64,000 nt of DNA from Candidatus Electrothrix scaldis (GCA_033584155.1 CP138355.1:3357826-3421825); one strand, 5' to 3'. Numbered from the stretch's first letter, positions 54,336-63,622 are shown. Program-made: numbers and translations. The notes: generated by a model from the sequence alone, not told the origin.

Positions 54336-55448
54336 TTATGCGAGGTATTTTGCCCGCAAATTTGCAGACACATCTTTGGTGAGCTGCAGAACCTTTTCTG
54401 CATACTCCAGACGGAGTGAGCCGGTGCCACAGCTGGGGGTTATCAGGGTCTGGCGGAGCAGAGCAGCCTGATCACGGTCGGGACGGATAAGCTTTTTCAC
54501 CTGCTGTTCCCAGAGCATCGTCAAAGATTCAGCACTTTCCTTTTCAATATCATAAGGTTTACCGGTTGGAATACCGCCCCAGGCAAGAATACCGCCCCGA
54601 TCAAGATATGCATGTACCTGATCTGTCAACGCGGCCAACTTGTCAAAAAAGCTGTAAGCATCAAAACTGAGGATGTCAATATCTGATTCCAAAAGAACTT
54701 CCCATTCAGTATTGGCACAGACATGAATACCAGCCAGCCCACCAGCCTGGTGAATGGATGCAATCACCTCATTGAGTATATCCTGAATTTCCGCATTATT
54801 CACGGAAATAAAAGCAGATGACCCCAGCCCTGCCAGAGCAGGCTCGTCAATGAACATAATTACCGGCACCTTATGACAACAGGTCAGAAAACGGGTCTGC
54901 CAAGCTGCCTTCATGGCAATACCCTTGGTCACCATCTCCCGAACCGTGTCATCGTAATATCCGGCCCGCCCCTGGGCATCCTTCACCCCAGTCAGCATGG
55001 TAAAGGGACCAGTGACCTGCCCTTTGAGAGCAGCAAGAGTTCTGTTGCGCTCATCGGCTCGCAAAGACTCTGCAAAGGCATACAGGCCCTCGGCCCGCTC
55101 CCGACTGACCCTGAATCTGGCCCCAGCCGGAGACTCTGGGTTTTCCTGCACATCCATGTAGTCTTCGTAAAAGGCCAGCATCTGCTCCTCAAAACCAGCA
55201 AAGCTCGTGTCGTAAAGGATACGTCCTTCCGGGCTGCTCAGGTTCTCTTCCCGAATACAGGGGATGCCCTCAGCAAACTGAGGCATCATGCCCTCATAGG
55301 GATCACCCGGCAGCTGCGGCCAGAGGGGAATCTCCGGGGTTGCGGAGAAAATACGCTCAATGGCCTCCTTATGATTGCTCAGGGGCAAAGAGCCGATGAG
55401 GACAGGAAGACCGTTGGGGGTAAATTTATTTTTAATCGATGTTGTCAT
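54336..55448 (-). CDS. MetE/UROD-like methyltransferase (core methionine synthase-like)
   Basis: 370 residues, about half of classical MetE and like the short 'core' enzymes. A TIM-barrel with IGSLPLSNHKEAIERI at the N-terminus, QVTGPFTML, FIDEPALAGLG, and likely zinc ligands in GIHVCANTEW (His-x-Cys) and TPSCGTGSL (Cys). Core-MetE homologues make methionine from homocysteine using a methylated corrinoid protein rather than methyl-folate; that fits an organism with a Wood-Ljungdahl-type methyl branch. The uroporphyrinogen decarboxylase-like fold makes other corrinoid methyl transfers possible. Confidence 0.8.
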   Translation of the reverse strand: MTTSIKNKFTPNGLPVLIGSLPLSNHKEAIERIFSATPEIPLWPQLPGDPYEGMMPQFAEGIPCIREENLSSPEGRILYDTSFAGFEEQMLAFYEDYMDVQENPESPAGARFRVSRERAEGLYAFAESLRADERNRTLAALKGQVTGPFTMLTGVKDAQGRAGYYDDTVREMVTKGIAMKAAWQTRFLTCCHKVPVIMFIDEPALAGLGSSAFISVNNAEIQDILNEVIASIHQAGGLAGIHVCANTEWEVLLESDIDILSFDAYSFFDKLAALTDQVHAYLDRGGILAWGGIPTGKPYDIEKESAESLTMLWEQQVKKLIRPDRDQAALLRQTLITPSCGTGSLRLEYAEKVLQLTKDVSANLRAKYLA

Positions 55449-55533
55449 TTGTGATCCTTAAATATATCGAAAAAATTCAGCGTGGAGCATGTAATCTCCA
55501 GCAAAAATCGAATCTCAGGTGACATTCAGGTCG

Positions 55534-56508
55534 TCAATCTTGGCATAACCTATTCATATGTTCACTGAGTTTTTCTATCTGGTTATGTAATCGTTTCAAT
55601 TCCGGCAAATCCGAAACTGTTTTTTCAAATTCAGAACCGTCACTATATGTTATCTGGTACAGATAACTTGCTCTCGGTGAGGTCATATTAAATGAAGGGG
55701 ATTTCAAGAAATCTGTAGCTGAGGCTACAGATGGAAAGGCAAGAGGAGCGGAATCATGCCGCAAAACGAGCCGTATTTCCTGGGGCAATGCGCTAAGGCT
55801 TCCTTTCACTCGGTCTACATAGGAGGAGATAACAGCTTGGCCTAATAAACGATGGAGTGTTTTCTGAACTTCCTTTTTCTTATCAGTACCAAAAAGCCTA
55901 TTAAATTCTTCGACGAGCTCTCCCTTCTCAGCCTCCGGGAGTCGATCTGGGTAGTCCATCGTCAAACCGCACTCAGCAAAGGCCGTGACAATTTTATCTT
56001 TTGGTACATAAAACAAATCAATGTTCCTGCTTCTGACCAAAGCCCGCGCAGGCTCTGTAAAATCACCAGCTGCTACAATACCCAGAAACCTTGCTGTCGG
56101 GTAAGTTTCCCGCATTGGCATCAGTTTGCCACTGTCATCCCGCGCCTTATCCTTTGAGTGTCGTGCTCCTCGCCGCCAAAAACACTCAACAAACGCAACC
56201 GGAACACCGACCTTATCTTCAGCCCCTCCCAGTTCCAAGACATAATCATAGTCAACAGAGTTGCCATCTACATCATCCCAGAGAACCTTGCCAGTCCTTG
56301 TTGTTCTGGTAATAAAACGTGAATCAACGAAAAGCTGAAGTTTTCTTGCCGCCTCCTGAAGAAGTGGAAGGACAAAGTACTCCTCATACCAATCACCGAT
56401 CAGCTGCCCAAGTTTATGTCCAGAAGAGGCACTACGCTTATTCACGTTTACCCTTCGATCCACAGCCGTCCCTCCTGAAGAGGAACCCTGTGCTTTCTGT
56501 TTTTCCAC
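55534..56508 (-). CDS. Nuclease-like partner of the adjacent DNA methyltransferase (probable restriction endonuclease)
   Basis: 324 residues from GTG 56508, overlapping the methyltransferase gene by 61 bp; no good ribosome-binding site, so the start may be later. Residues about 15-60 (GHKLGQLIGDWYEEYFVLPLL) and a possible PD-(D/E)XK-type core, DYDYVLELGG ... VPVAFVECFWRRGARHSKDKARDD, precede a helical middle and a C-terminal coiled coil (LPELKRLHNQIEKLSEHM). Position right after a DNA methyltransferase and this core suggest the restriction half of a type II-like system. The family is not firmly recognised. Confidence 0.62.
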   Translation of the reverse strand: MEKQKAQGSSSGGTAVDRRVNVNKRSASSGHKLGQLIGDWYEEYFVLPLLQEAARKLQLFVDSRFITRTTRTGKVLWDDVDGNSVDYDYVLELGGAEDKVGVPVAFVECFWRRGARHSKDKARDDSGKLMPMRETYPTARFLGIVAAGDFTEPARALVRSRNIDLFYVPKDKIVTAFAECGLTMDYPDRLPEAEKGELVEEFNRLFGTDKKKEVQKTLHRLLGQAVISSYVDRVKGSLSALPQEIRLVLRHDSAPLAFPSVASATDFLKSPSFNMTSPRASYLYQITYSDGSEFEKTVSDLPELKRLHNQIEKLSEHMNRLCQD

Positions 56509-57770
56509 TTTATATTACGATCTCTCAATTTCTCAAAAGAATACGAGGAAAAGCCTGCTGCCAGAGCCAGCTCGCCGAGCCATTTATCAACGGAGAGATA
56601 AACTCCGTAAGGAGCTGAATCACCAATAACAAAGCACATTCTCCCACCTTTTTTACATAAAGGCCGGAGTGCATGAAACACCCTTCCTAAATCCATAAAA
56701 TAGGCCGCTGCCATAGTATGGTACGTCTTCTTTCCCCCTCTTGTCAGCCGCACCTCTTCCAGCTCTCTGCATGCTTTGCCTAAGCCATCTATAATTGGAG
56801 CTAAAACTTCCTCATCAAGCAAAGCATCCAATTGTAACTTTTCCTTTGCGGAATGCTGTGAGCAGGAGCGCAACAGATATTGCCTGACGGAGGAATGCAA
56901 TTCCCCCCAGCCTGTTATTTCTCCCCAGAATGTCATTTCCAGCCGGGTTGCATCGGCGTAGTCGTAGTTGTTTGGGTAGGGAGGTGAGGTTATAATGAGA
57001 TCAAAAGGCTCTTCAACAGCACATTCCGGGGCACGGGCATCGGTTCGCAGAATGTGCGCACCGGAGTTCCATTCCTGTCGTTGAGCAATGCGAATATCAT
57101 CAACAAGCTGGTTCAGCTTGAAACAAAAGGCCTCAAATGGATCAGAAACTTTTGCTTTTTTCTTGTTCGGCAAGACATACTGCCACTGGGCTGTCCCTGC
57201 CGTGCTGCATGGACGCAGTATACTTGTGATACACAGCCAAAGGAGCTCCTGCTCAGCACTTCCATGATTAAAGCTCTGGAGAAAAGCATGCTTTAAAGCA
57301 TCAAGCCGACACAGCGCATCAGAGGTAAAGCATTTTTTGAGAAGAGGAACCTCTGTCGCTCGTTGTTTAGGAATAATGCGTTTGGCCTGAATAACAAGCT
57401 TGCCTGCCAGTTCCTGTAGCAGCCCTGTGTCTATGTTCCAACCTAACTTCGCCTGCGCAACACGATGAATAAAGGGATGCGGCTCAAATCCTATCGCTTT
57501 TACCTGCACAGCCTCAGCAGCTAACAAGGTCGTACCTGAACCAGCAAAAGGGTCTAAAACCGTGACCTTTTTTCCTTCGTCATGACGGTAGCGCTGTATT
57601 TCCTGCTCCACCCATTTTGCCGAAAATCCCGCTGAATACCTGAACCAGCGATGAACTGGCAGTTTCATATTATCGGTAAACGTACCGGAACGGGACTCTT
57701 TCTTCTCAGAAGCAACAAGAGGCTTGCTGCACTCAGGAAAAAGTAACTGCTGTTTGTATGTCTCTAACAT
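56448..57770 (-). CDS. DNA methyltransferase (TSPPY class, probable N4-cytosine)
   Basis: 440 residues. The SAM-binding motif is VLDPFAGSGTTLLAAEA (about 90-106) and the catalytic motif is TSPPYPNNYDYADATRLEMTFWG (about 265-287); the SPPY form is commonest in N4-cytosine and some N6-adenine enzymes of the beta-type order, but motif order here puts FxGxG first. The C-terminal part has MCFVIGDSAPYGVYLSVDKWLGELALAAGF, echoed in the partial methyltransferase at the right edge. It overlaps the downstream nuclease-like gene by 61 bp, forming an apparent restriction-modification unit. Confidence 0.85.
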   Translation of the reverse strand: MLETYKQQLLFPECSKPLVASEKKESRSGTFTDNMKLPVHRWFRYSAGFSAKWVEQEIQRYRHDEGKKVTVLDPFAGSGTTLLAAEAVQVKAIGFEPHPFIHRVAQAKLGWNIDTGLLQELAGKLVIQAKRIIPKQRATEVPLLKKCFTSDALCRLDALKHAFLQSFNHGSAEQELLWLCITSILRPCSTAGTAQWQYVLPNKKKAKVSDPFEAFCFKLNQLVDDIRIAQRQEWNSGAHILRTDARAPECAVEEPFDLIITSPPYPNNYDYADATRLEMTFWGEITGWGELHSSVRQYLLRSCSQHSAKEKLQLDALLDEEVLAPIIDGLGKACRELEEVRLTRGGKKTYHTMAAAYFMDLGRVFHALRPLCKKGGRMCFVIGDSAPYGVYLSVDKWLGELALAAGFSSYSFEKLRDRNIKWKNRKHRVPLQEGRLWIEG

Positions 57771-57846
57771 TCTTTTCTTAAAAAAGTAACCAGCTCGTTA
57801 AACGATCCCATCAATGCAGAACTGTCAAAAAAAAATCTGCTTTCTT

Positions 57847-59550
57847 TCATCCGGGAAGTACAGCAAGCATCTTCCGTGCCGCCGCAAAACCATCCTCAAG
57901 GGATCGCGAAAAAGCCACTTTGCCAATTCGCTTCCTGATCCCGGCCCGTCTGAGCTTTAAAATCATGCGGGGCTGGAGGTCATTGATGATGAGCCCGATA
58001 TTCCTCAGAGACAAATCATTGCTTATTGATTCCATCGCCACAATAGCGCTCATGTCCAACATGGTAACCTCCGACATATCGAGAATCACGACCCGCACAT
58101 CAGGTCGTACCATAGAAATAGTTTTCAGGGCCTTCTGGGCGGAACCGAAGAACAAGGGACCATTGATATCATAGACGGCTGTGTGCTCAGGCAACTCATA
58201 ATCTGCATGGCTGTTTTCAATGGCCGAGGTCTGAGTCAGACTGATGGTCCTGCGAATAAATAAAACCGCAGCCAGGCCCATGCCCACAGCGACGGCAACG
58301 GTCATATCGAAAAGTACCGTCAAAAGAAAGCAAGTGATAAGGACGAAGATATCCCCACTGGGTGCTATTTTTACAGTGCGAATAAAATGCCGGGCCTCGC
58401 TCATATTCCATGCAACCATAAGCAATAAGGCGGCCATTGCGGACATGGGAATATAGGACAGGAGAGGCGCAAGCAGTAAAATCGCTACCAGAATAAAAAG
58501 CCCATGAATAACCGAAGACAAAGGCATGGTTCCGCCAGCCTTGACATTGGCTGCTGTTCGGGCAATGGCAGCAGTGGCCGGAATGCCGCCGAATAAGGGC
58601 GCAAGCAGATTGCCGATCCCCTGCCCGATGAGCTCATCATTGGGATTATGCTTTTTCCCGGACATACCATCAGCAACCACGGCACAGAGTAAGGATTCCA
58701 GGGCACCCAAGATAGCGATGGTGATTGCCGAAGGAAATAACAGCCTCACCAAAGCAAAATTGAATCCTATGGGATTACCATCTGCACCGGGCAGATTCCA
58801 CGGCCACTCAAAAGAGGGCAGCACCGGTGGTATTCCATTGCCCGTTATCCCGTTTATCTCAAAATGAAAGCGTGTCCCAATGGTGGCAACCGAAAAATCC
58901 GAAAAAAAACTGGTCAACAGCCAAGCAACCAAGCTTCCGATCAAAAGAGCAACGAGATGACTGGGAACCCTTGAACGAAATCGCGGCCAAATCAACAAGA
59001 CCGCCAGGGTCAAGGCACCGATACAGGTCTCCTGCCAGTTGATCGAAGGTAAGGCCTGCACAAGAGCTGCTAACTTATCCAAATAGTGACCGCTCATGGA
59101 CTCAACATGCAGTCCTAGGAAGTCCTTGATCTGAAACGTGCCGATCACCACCCCAATGCCTGCGGTAAAGCCTACGGTGACCGGATAGGGGACTATCTCG
59201 ATCAACCTGCCAAGCTTACCTATTCCCATCAGGATCAAAATTAATCCGGCCATCATGCCGCTGACCAGCAGGCCCCCGATGCCGAACTTATGAACTATAG
59301 GCAGCAAGATCACAACAAAGGCAGCTGTTGGACCGGAGATATTCACCTTGGAGCCGCCAGTGAGGGAAATGACAATACCGGCAACCATTGCCGTGTACAG
59401 CCCATGCTGAGGAGCTACTCCGCTGGCAATCGCCAGGGCCATAGAGAGCGGAAGCGCAATAACGCCTACTGTCAGGCCTGCCAGCACATTGGCCTGGATT
59501 TCCGAGTACGAGGGTTTGCTTTGTAAAGATCTTCTCAGGGCAGATAGCAT
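57847..59550 (-). CDS. SulP-family anion transporter with STAS domain (DauA-like)
   Basis: 567 residues, normal length. Twelve to fourteen membrane helices with the SulP signatures (ANVLAGLTVGVIALPLSMALAIASGVAPQHGLYTA; GSKVNISGPTAAFVVI; LFGGIPATAAIARTAANVKAGG) and a C-terminal STAS domain (about 455-560; YDINGPLFFGSAQKAL, VVILDMSEVTMLDMSAIVAM). Family substrates include sulfate, bicarbonate and C4-dicarboxylates (DauA); sequence alone does not choose. Strong ribosome-binding site. Downstream of a small membrane-protein gene by 9 bp. Confidence 0.92.
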   Translation of the reverse strand: MLSALRRSLQSKPSYSEIQANVLAGLTVGVIALPLSMALAIASGVAPQHGLYTAMVAGIVISLTGGSKVNISGPTAAFVVILLPIVHKFGIGGLLVSGMMAGLILILMGIGKLGRLIEIVPYPVTVGFTAGIGVVIGTFQIKDFLGLHVESMSGHYLDKLAALVQALPSINWQETCIGALTLAVLLIWPRFRSRVPSHLVALLIGSLVAWLLTSFFSDFSVATIGTRFHFEINGITGNGIPPVLPSFEWPWNLPGADGNPIGFNFALVRLLFPSAITIAILGALESLLCAVVADGMSGKKHNPNDELIGQGIGNLLAPLFGGIPATAAIARTAANVKAGGTMPLSSVIHGLFILVAILLLAPLLSYIPMSAMAALLLMVAWNMSEARHFIRTVKIAPSGDIFVLITCFLLTVLFDMTVAVAVGMGLAAVLFIRRTISLTQTSAIENSHADYELPEHTAVYDINGPLFFGSAQKALKTISMVRPDVRVVILDMSEVTMLDMSAIVAMESISNDLSLRNIGLIINDLQPRMILKLRRAGIRKRIGKVAFSRSLEDGFAAARKMLAVLPG

Positions 59551-59559
59551 ATTTTCCCC

Positions 59560-59991
59560 TTAGGCTCTCGGGTGGTTGCCAGCCTTTTTCTTTCTCTGAA
59601 GGCAGGTCTGCACCAGTCCGACAAGCATCAAGGTGACATTAACGCCAAAGGCAAAGCCAGTAAACGTGGTCTTGGTCAGAATCCGCGCCTTCACGTCAGG
59701 CCAGTTATTCACCCGCACGGTAACATCCGTGGCAACAACAGGATAAGGAACCAGTTCCCCATCAGCAGCGAAAAAAGTCTTTCCATCCAAGTGCTCCTGC
59801 AAGGGCTCCCCTCCGATCAACACCTGAAAATCATCTCCCGTTTCTTTGAGGGAGAGCGGCTGATCCTTATGGGTCCAGTAGCTCCCCTGTTCCCCGTAGA
59901 AGACCTGCATAAGATCGGCATAAAGGCTGTTTCCTATGGTGACCACTCCGACTAGACCAATAAAAAAAAGTAATGGATTTATAAACTTCAT
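59560..59991 (-). CDS. Two-helix membrane protein of unknown function
   Basis: 143 residues: an N-terminal membrane helix (about 4-24), a periplasmic part of about 80 residues (YGEQGSYWTHKDQPLSL ... VTVRVNNWPDVKARIL), a second helix (about 112-130) and a basic tail. It lies 9 bp before the SulP gene on the same strand and could modulate that transporter (inference). No family recognised. Confidence 0.6.
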   Translation of the reverse strand: MKFINPLLFFIGLVGVVTIGNSLYADLMQVFYGEQGSYWTHKDQPLSLKETGDDFQVLIGGEPLQEHLDGKTFFAADGELVPYPVVATDVTVRVNNWPDVKARILTKTTFTGFAFGVNVTLMLVGLVQTCLQRKKKAGNHPRA

Positions 59992-60022
59992 AGCTATACT
60001 TTTGGCACGTAAAGTACCTCAA

Positions 60023-60463
60023 TCACTCCCCTGCTGACTCAGATATTGCCCTGATCATCTCTGGAGTAATTTCCTTCAGACCGGTCAGGGTCTCAAGCAC
60101 ACCTTCCATCTTTTCAATATTTTCTTTCATGATCTCTGTAATATCTTCGCCGAACTCTTGCTGGACAGAATCTGATGCCGACAGAATAACCATACTGTTC
60201 ATCAGGTCACGTAGCAGCTGATTTGCAGCCCTCATTGCGGCATTATACGCAGCAACCTTTTCCAGCTCCTTCCTCTTTTTTATGCCGATAATATAATCGG
60301 TCACTAAACCGATAGCGACCAGAATAAGCACGAAAAGAGACCGATCCAGCACGGCACTATGCAATGTATAGATGAATTTAATCAAATCGAAATTAAAAGT
60401 CATCTCCCCGACAAACATCAAACCAGACAAAATCAAAAAGAAAAGGGTAAATCTGAACTTCAT
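60023..60463 (-). CDS. Small two-helix membrane protein with cytoplasmic helical tail
   Basis: 146 residues with two membrane helices (about 4-22 and 40-60) and a mostly helical cytoplasmic part (KKRKELEKVAAYNAAMRAANQLLRDLMNSM; ITEIMKENIEKMEGVLETL). The helical part superficially resembles the dimerisation helices of histidine kinases but has no phospho-acceptor His. Function unknown. Same strand as the deaminase gene upstream (16 bp) and the small membrane-protein gene downstream. Confidence 0.6.
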   Translation of the reverse strand: MKFRFTLFFLILSGLMFVGEMTFNFDLIKFIYTLHSAVLDRSLFVLILVAIGLVTDYIIGIKKRKELEKVAAYNAAMRAANQLLRDLMNSMVILSASDSVQQEFGEDITEIMKENIEKMEGVLETLTGLKEITPEMIRAISESAGE

Positions 60464-60479
60464 GTTTTCACACCAAAGA

Positions 60480-61118
60480 TCATTTTATTTTGTGCCCATC
60501 AGAACATGTCTTACCGAGCCGTGCATTATAGACAAAGCCGTCATCGGCTGAAAATTCTTCAAAGACCTCTATTGCTTTCTGCCGCAGAATATTTTCCCGC
60601 ACTTCTATGCCCCGTTGCTCCAGTTCAGCACGCCAGGCGGGATGCACTGGCCCCTCATCAAATCCTGTAATCTTTTCCAGTTCCGGGCCTGAACCAGCAA
60701 TAACCAAAGAGCGTATACCCGACCAAAGTACCGCGCCAAAACACATACTGCAAGGCTGCCAGTTCACAACAAGCTGATGGGCTGGCAGACCGGACGCTCC
60801 CAAATCATACACATCCAAGAGCTTCTGGGCCAGGGAAAGGGCAACAATTTCTGCATGAGCTGAGGAGCAGGTACTGGGCATAACCCGATTCACCCCGATG
60901 ACCACCAAACGCCCTGAGTCCCGCTCAAAAACCCCGGCGGCAAAGGGACCTCCTGTTTTTTGCTGAAAATTCCTGCGGGCAAAATCAAGCACTACAGCCA
61001 TGCGCTCTTCTTCTGTGGGCAGGTATTCCGGAAGCTCATGCAGGGCAACAAGGGCCCAAGCTGGCAAGTCAAAGGCAGCAGAACAATTTTCCTTATCAAA
61101 GCGCTTTTTCCTTACCAT
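60480..61118 (-). CDS. CMP/dCMP- or guanine-type deaminase family protein
   Basis: 212 residues with the zinc-dependent deaminase motifs: His88-Ala-Glu90 in SSAHAEIVAL and Pro122-Cys-x-x-Cys126 in NWQPCSMCFGAVLWSGI. The extended N- and C-termini fit nucleoside or guanine deaminase-like members better than tRNA adenosine deaminase TadA (about 150-170 residues). The substrate cannot be read from sequence. The ATG overlaps the TAA of the upstream L,D-transpeptidase gene (TAATG), giving translational coupling. Confidence 0.85.
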   Translation of the reverse strand: MVRKKRFDKENCSAAFDLPAWALVALHELPEYLPTEEERMAVVLDFARRNFQQKTGGPFAAGVFERDSGRLVVIGVNRVMPSTCSSAHAEIVALSLAQKLLDVYDLGASGLPAHQLVVNWQPCSMCFGAVLWSGIRSLVIAGSGPELEKITGFDEGPVHPAWRAELEQRGIEVRENILRQKAIEVFEEFSADDGFVYNARLGKTCSDGHKIK

Positions 61119-62407
61119 TATTTCCTTACCTTTACATTTACAGTATCAGGCTCATCACGATCCTTAAGAATCACAAAGGCCTTACCCAACTTGGCAGCAA
61201 CAGACCATCTCTTTCCTGTCGTTCCTGGTTGGAGTATGAAATCATCCTTGTGAAAAACGCCTGCCTCCAAAAGAATCTGGAGTAATTGCTCCTGCTGATT
61301 ACCCGTATTAATACAGCCGTGGGTGGGATGCAAGGGAGAAGTCCCTGAAGCTTGCAGATGACTCGTAGATTGTTTGGCCTCGAAATCACCAGGGGCAATG
61401 CGCAAAGCTATGCGTCCGAGGGTATAGGCAAGAGGCCATTCATTGATCCAATAGTCATCCAGAGCAGACTCAGGGACAATACGGGAAAGGAGAAAGGAAT
61501 TGATCGGATACGGCTGCACGTTGATCGGTGGCATAGCCGCATCAAGATCAATCCGGGCTGTCTGAAACCAGGGGGAATCGCCGCCTCCGCTGACAGCGCC
61601 CCAAATGGTATAAATCCCCTGAGGCGTATCATGATTGATCTGTAATCTCCGGCTGATCGTACTTCGGCTGCCGCCCCGTATTGAGCGGGCCAGAACCGAC
61701 ATATGAAATTGCTCTCCGCTCTTCTTATCCAGCAGCCATTTGCCGTTCCGCTTCGCCGTTAAGTCACAGGGACCACTCCGGTCTGCTGGACAAAACACAT
61801 AGATCAGAAAAAGATCAGGATCTGTCTTGGCATTGACCACCACCTTAGTTGTGGCCTCTCTTTCTTTCCGCACAGGTTGCAACTGACGCAACACCTTCTC
61901 AGCGATCAAGCCATACTGTTTGGATTTGTTTCTCTGAACAAACAACACCACCGGAAAAAAGCTTGTCCTTTGCGCTTGCTCGTGCGCTCTGGATGAACCG
62001 GATGTCGGAGTAACCTCCTCTGCCGCAAGCCGCATGACTTCCTGAGGATTGACCAGCACACAATCTCCTGGTGCCAGTTGACTTGGGTAAAAAAGGGCAT
62101 CACCTTCCTTTGCACTAAAGAGAAGCCTTCCCTCCTGGAGGGTTGCATTGCGCTGGAGGGCTGTCTGTTGCGAAGTAATATTTGAAGCAAGAAAAACCTG
62201 AAAAGACTGGGGCGGGCGAGTTTCCGGGGCACAGAACTTCCTGATATCTGCGCCTGTGGCAAAGCTGATCTGCCCCAAGATGATGAAAAAAAGACAGAGA
62301 GAGGAAACAAGGGCTACAACCTTCCCCGCATGCCTAGGGGCACAGCGCGCCATGCCCCTAGCAAAACCACAAAACTTTCGGGCAATCATCCCTACGGAAC
62401 CCGACAT
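61118..62407 (-). CDS. L,D-transpeptidase-like (YkuD) periplasmic protein
   Basis: 429 residues. The C-terminal part has the YkuD active-site pattern ending PLHPTHGCINTG, whose Cys would be the nucleophile; the preceding region has NHDTPQGIYTIWGAVSG. A hydrophobic stretch (about 31-50) ending ISFATGA is the signal sequence or anchor. L,D-transpeptidases cross-link peptidoglycan or attach proteins to it. Oddly, residues FARGMARCAPRHAG before the signal are encoded by a 28-bp palindromic repeat (62334-62361), and no good ribosome-binding site precedes ATG 62407; an ATG at 62353 inside the repeat is an alternative start. Confidence 0.78.
   Translation of the reverse strand: MSGSVGMIARKFCGFARGMARCAPRHAGKVVALVSSLCLFFIILGQISFATGADIRKFCAPETRPPQSFQVFLASNITSQQTALQRNATLQEGRLLFSAKEGDALFYPSQLAPGDCVLVNPQEVMRLAAEEVTPTSGSSRAHEQAQRTSFFPVVLFVQRNKSKQYGLIAEKVLRQLQPVRKEREATTKVVVNAKTDPDLFLIYVFCPADRSGPCDLTAKRNGKWLLDKKSGEQFHMSVLARSIRGGSRSTISRRLQINHDTPQGIYTIWGAVSGGGDSPWFQTARIDLDAAMPPINVQPYPINSFLLSRIVPESALDDYWINEWPLAYTLGRIALRIAPGDFEAKQSTSHLQASGTSPLHPTHGCINTGNQQEQLLQILLEAGVFHKDDFILQPGTTGKRWSVAAKLGKAFVILKDRDEPDTVNVKVRK
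62334..62361. repeat. 28-bp imperfect palindrome, diverged copy of the repeat at 25493
   Basis: The arms CTAGGGGCA / TGCCCCTAG are perfect, with mismatches near the centre. Same length and core (GGGGCAC.GCGCGCC.TGCCCC) as the perfect palindrome at 25493-25520, so the two belong to one dispersed repeat family. This copy lies inside the 5' coding region of the L,D-transpeptidase gene. Confidence 0.8.
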
Positions 62408-62422
62408 AAGAAGGCGAGGTGC

Positions 62423-63622
62423 TTAGAGAGCAGCAGCCTTGGCCAAGGCTGCCAGCATGGTCTCTCGCTGGGCATCACTCAGATTAACCGGTACCTGATA
62501 AACCAAGGTACGGCTCATTAATTCAACCGAGGCAGGCAGTGCCTCTGGATCATAAATAAAACGACGCTTGCCGTGGGCATCAAAGGGCCAGCCATTATGG
62601 GCTAGAGTTTTGCCGCCCAGCAAATGTTCCCAGGAAGGATAGAAATGCCAGGTATTCTCACCAAAATTGATGGCACCGGCCTTGTTCTCCCGCAGGACCT
62701 GATTTACCTTGGCAGCCTGTTCTTTATCCGGCAGCATAAAGGCGAAAAATGTGGCAGAATCTCCTTTTTCATCCAGAATCTCCCGGAAACTGACTCCCGC
62801 GATCTTGGAAGCAGCCTCTTTCAGGATGGCTTTGTTCTTCTGCTGAGAGGCAATCATCCCATCCAGCTTCGCCAGCTGCGCCAGACCAATAGCACCTTGC
62901 AGTTCCATCATCCGGTAGTTAAAACCGATAAAACTGCGCCCTTCCCCGCCGCGTCCGCCGGGATTAACTGCATGGTCATGGCCGTGATCATGGTATTCAG
63001 AGCAATTGCGCCACGATTCTTCATCGTTGGTGATTACCATTCCGCCTTCGCCAGTGGTCATAGTCTTGACCGAGTCAAAGGAGAAGGTACCGAACTGACC
63101 AAAGGTGCCGAGATGCTGACCAGCAAGTCGTGCGCCAGCTGCCTGAGCCGTATCTTCGAGAACCGGAATGCCATACTTATCAGCAATGGCCTTGATCTCC
63201 ACGATCCGGGCCGGAGCACCGAGCATGTGAACCGGGATAATAGCCTTGGTCTTGTCCGTGATCTTCTTCTCCAGATCATACGGATCCATGTTCAGGGTCT
63301 GATCCACCTCGGTGAAGACCGGCACAGCCCCGACATCGAAGATGGCCTCCCAAGTGGCAACAAAGGTAAAACCCTGGGTGATAACCTCGTCACCGATCCC
63401 CACACCGAGTGCCGTTAAAGCGACCTTCAACGCGGCTGTTCCCGAGGTCACGGCCTGGGCGTGGGCAGCTCCGGTATACTTGGCAAAGGCCTGCTCAAAC
63501 TCGCGCACCTTGTACACGCCCTTACGCTGCTCACCGAACTCGTAGCGAAACAGGACACCGGTGTCAAACACCTCCAGGGCCTGCTGCTTTTCCTCTTCTC
63601 CGAATACTTCAAAACCCGGCAT
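62423..63622 (-). CDS. DegT/DnrJ-family PLP aminotransferase, KdnA-like
   Basis: 399 residues; start with GAGGAAC upstream. Family features: SSGT-like TSGTAAL (59-65), TFVATWEAI, PVHMLGAPARI, LEDTAQAAGA, and the PLP lysine Lys186 in SFDSVKTMTTGEGG. The opening MPGFEVFGEEE, EYHDHGHDH and GDSATFFAFMLP closely match, as I recall it, KdnA of Shewanella, which makes 8-amino-3,8-dideoxy-octulosonate (Kdo8N) for lipopolysaccharide. Its partner dehydrogenase KdnB is not in the window. Other sugar aminotransfer is possible. The window's waaA could use the product. Confidence 0.82.
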   Translation of the reverse strand: MPGFEVFGEEEKQQALEVFDTGVLFRYEFGEQRKGVYKVREFEQAFAKYTGAAHAQAVTSGTAALKVALTALGVGIGDEVITQGFTFVATWEAIFDVGAVPVFTEVDQTLNMDPYDLEKKITDKTKAIIPVHMLGAPARIVEIKAIADKYGIPVLEDTAQAAGARLAGQHLGTFGQFGTFSFDSVKTMTTGEGGMVITNDEESWRNCSEYHDHGHDHAVNPGGRGGEGRSFIGFNYRMMELQGAIGLAQLAKLDGMIASQQKNKAILKEAASKIAGVSFREILDEKGDSATFFAFMLPDKEQAAKVNQVLRENKAGAINFGENTWHFYPSWEHLLGGKTLAHNGWPFDAHGKRRFIYDPEALPASVELMSRTLVYQVPVNLSDAQRETMLAALAKAAAL

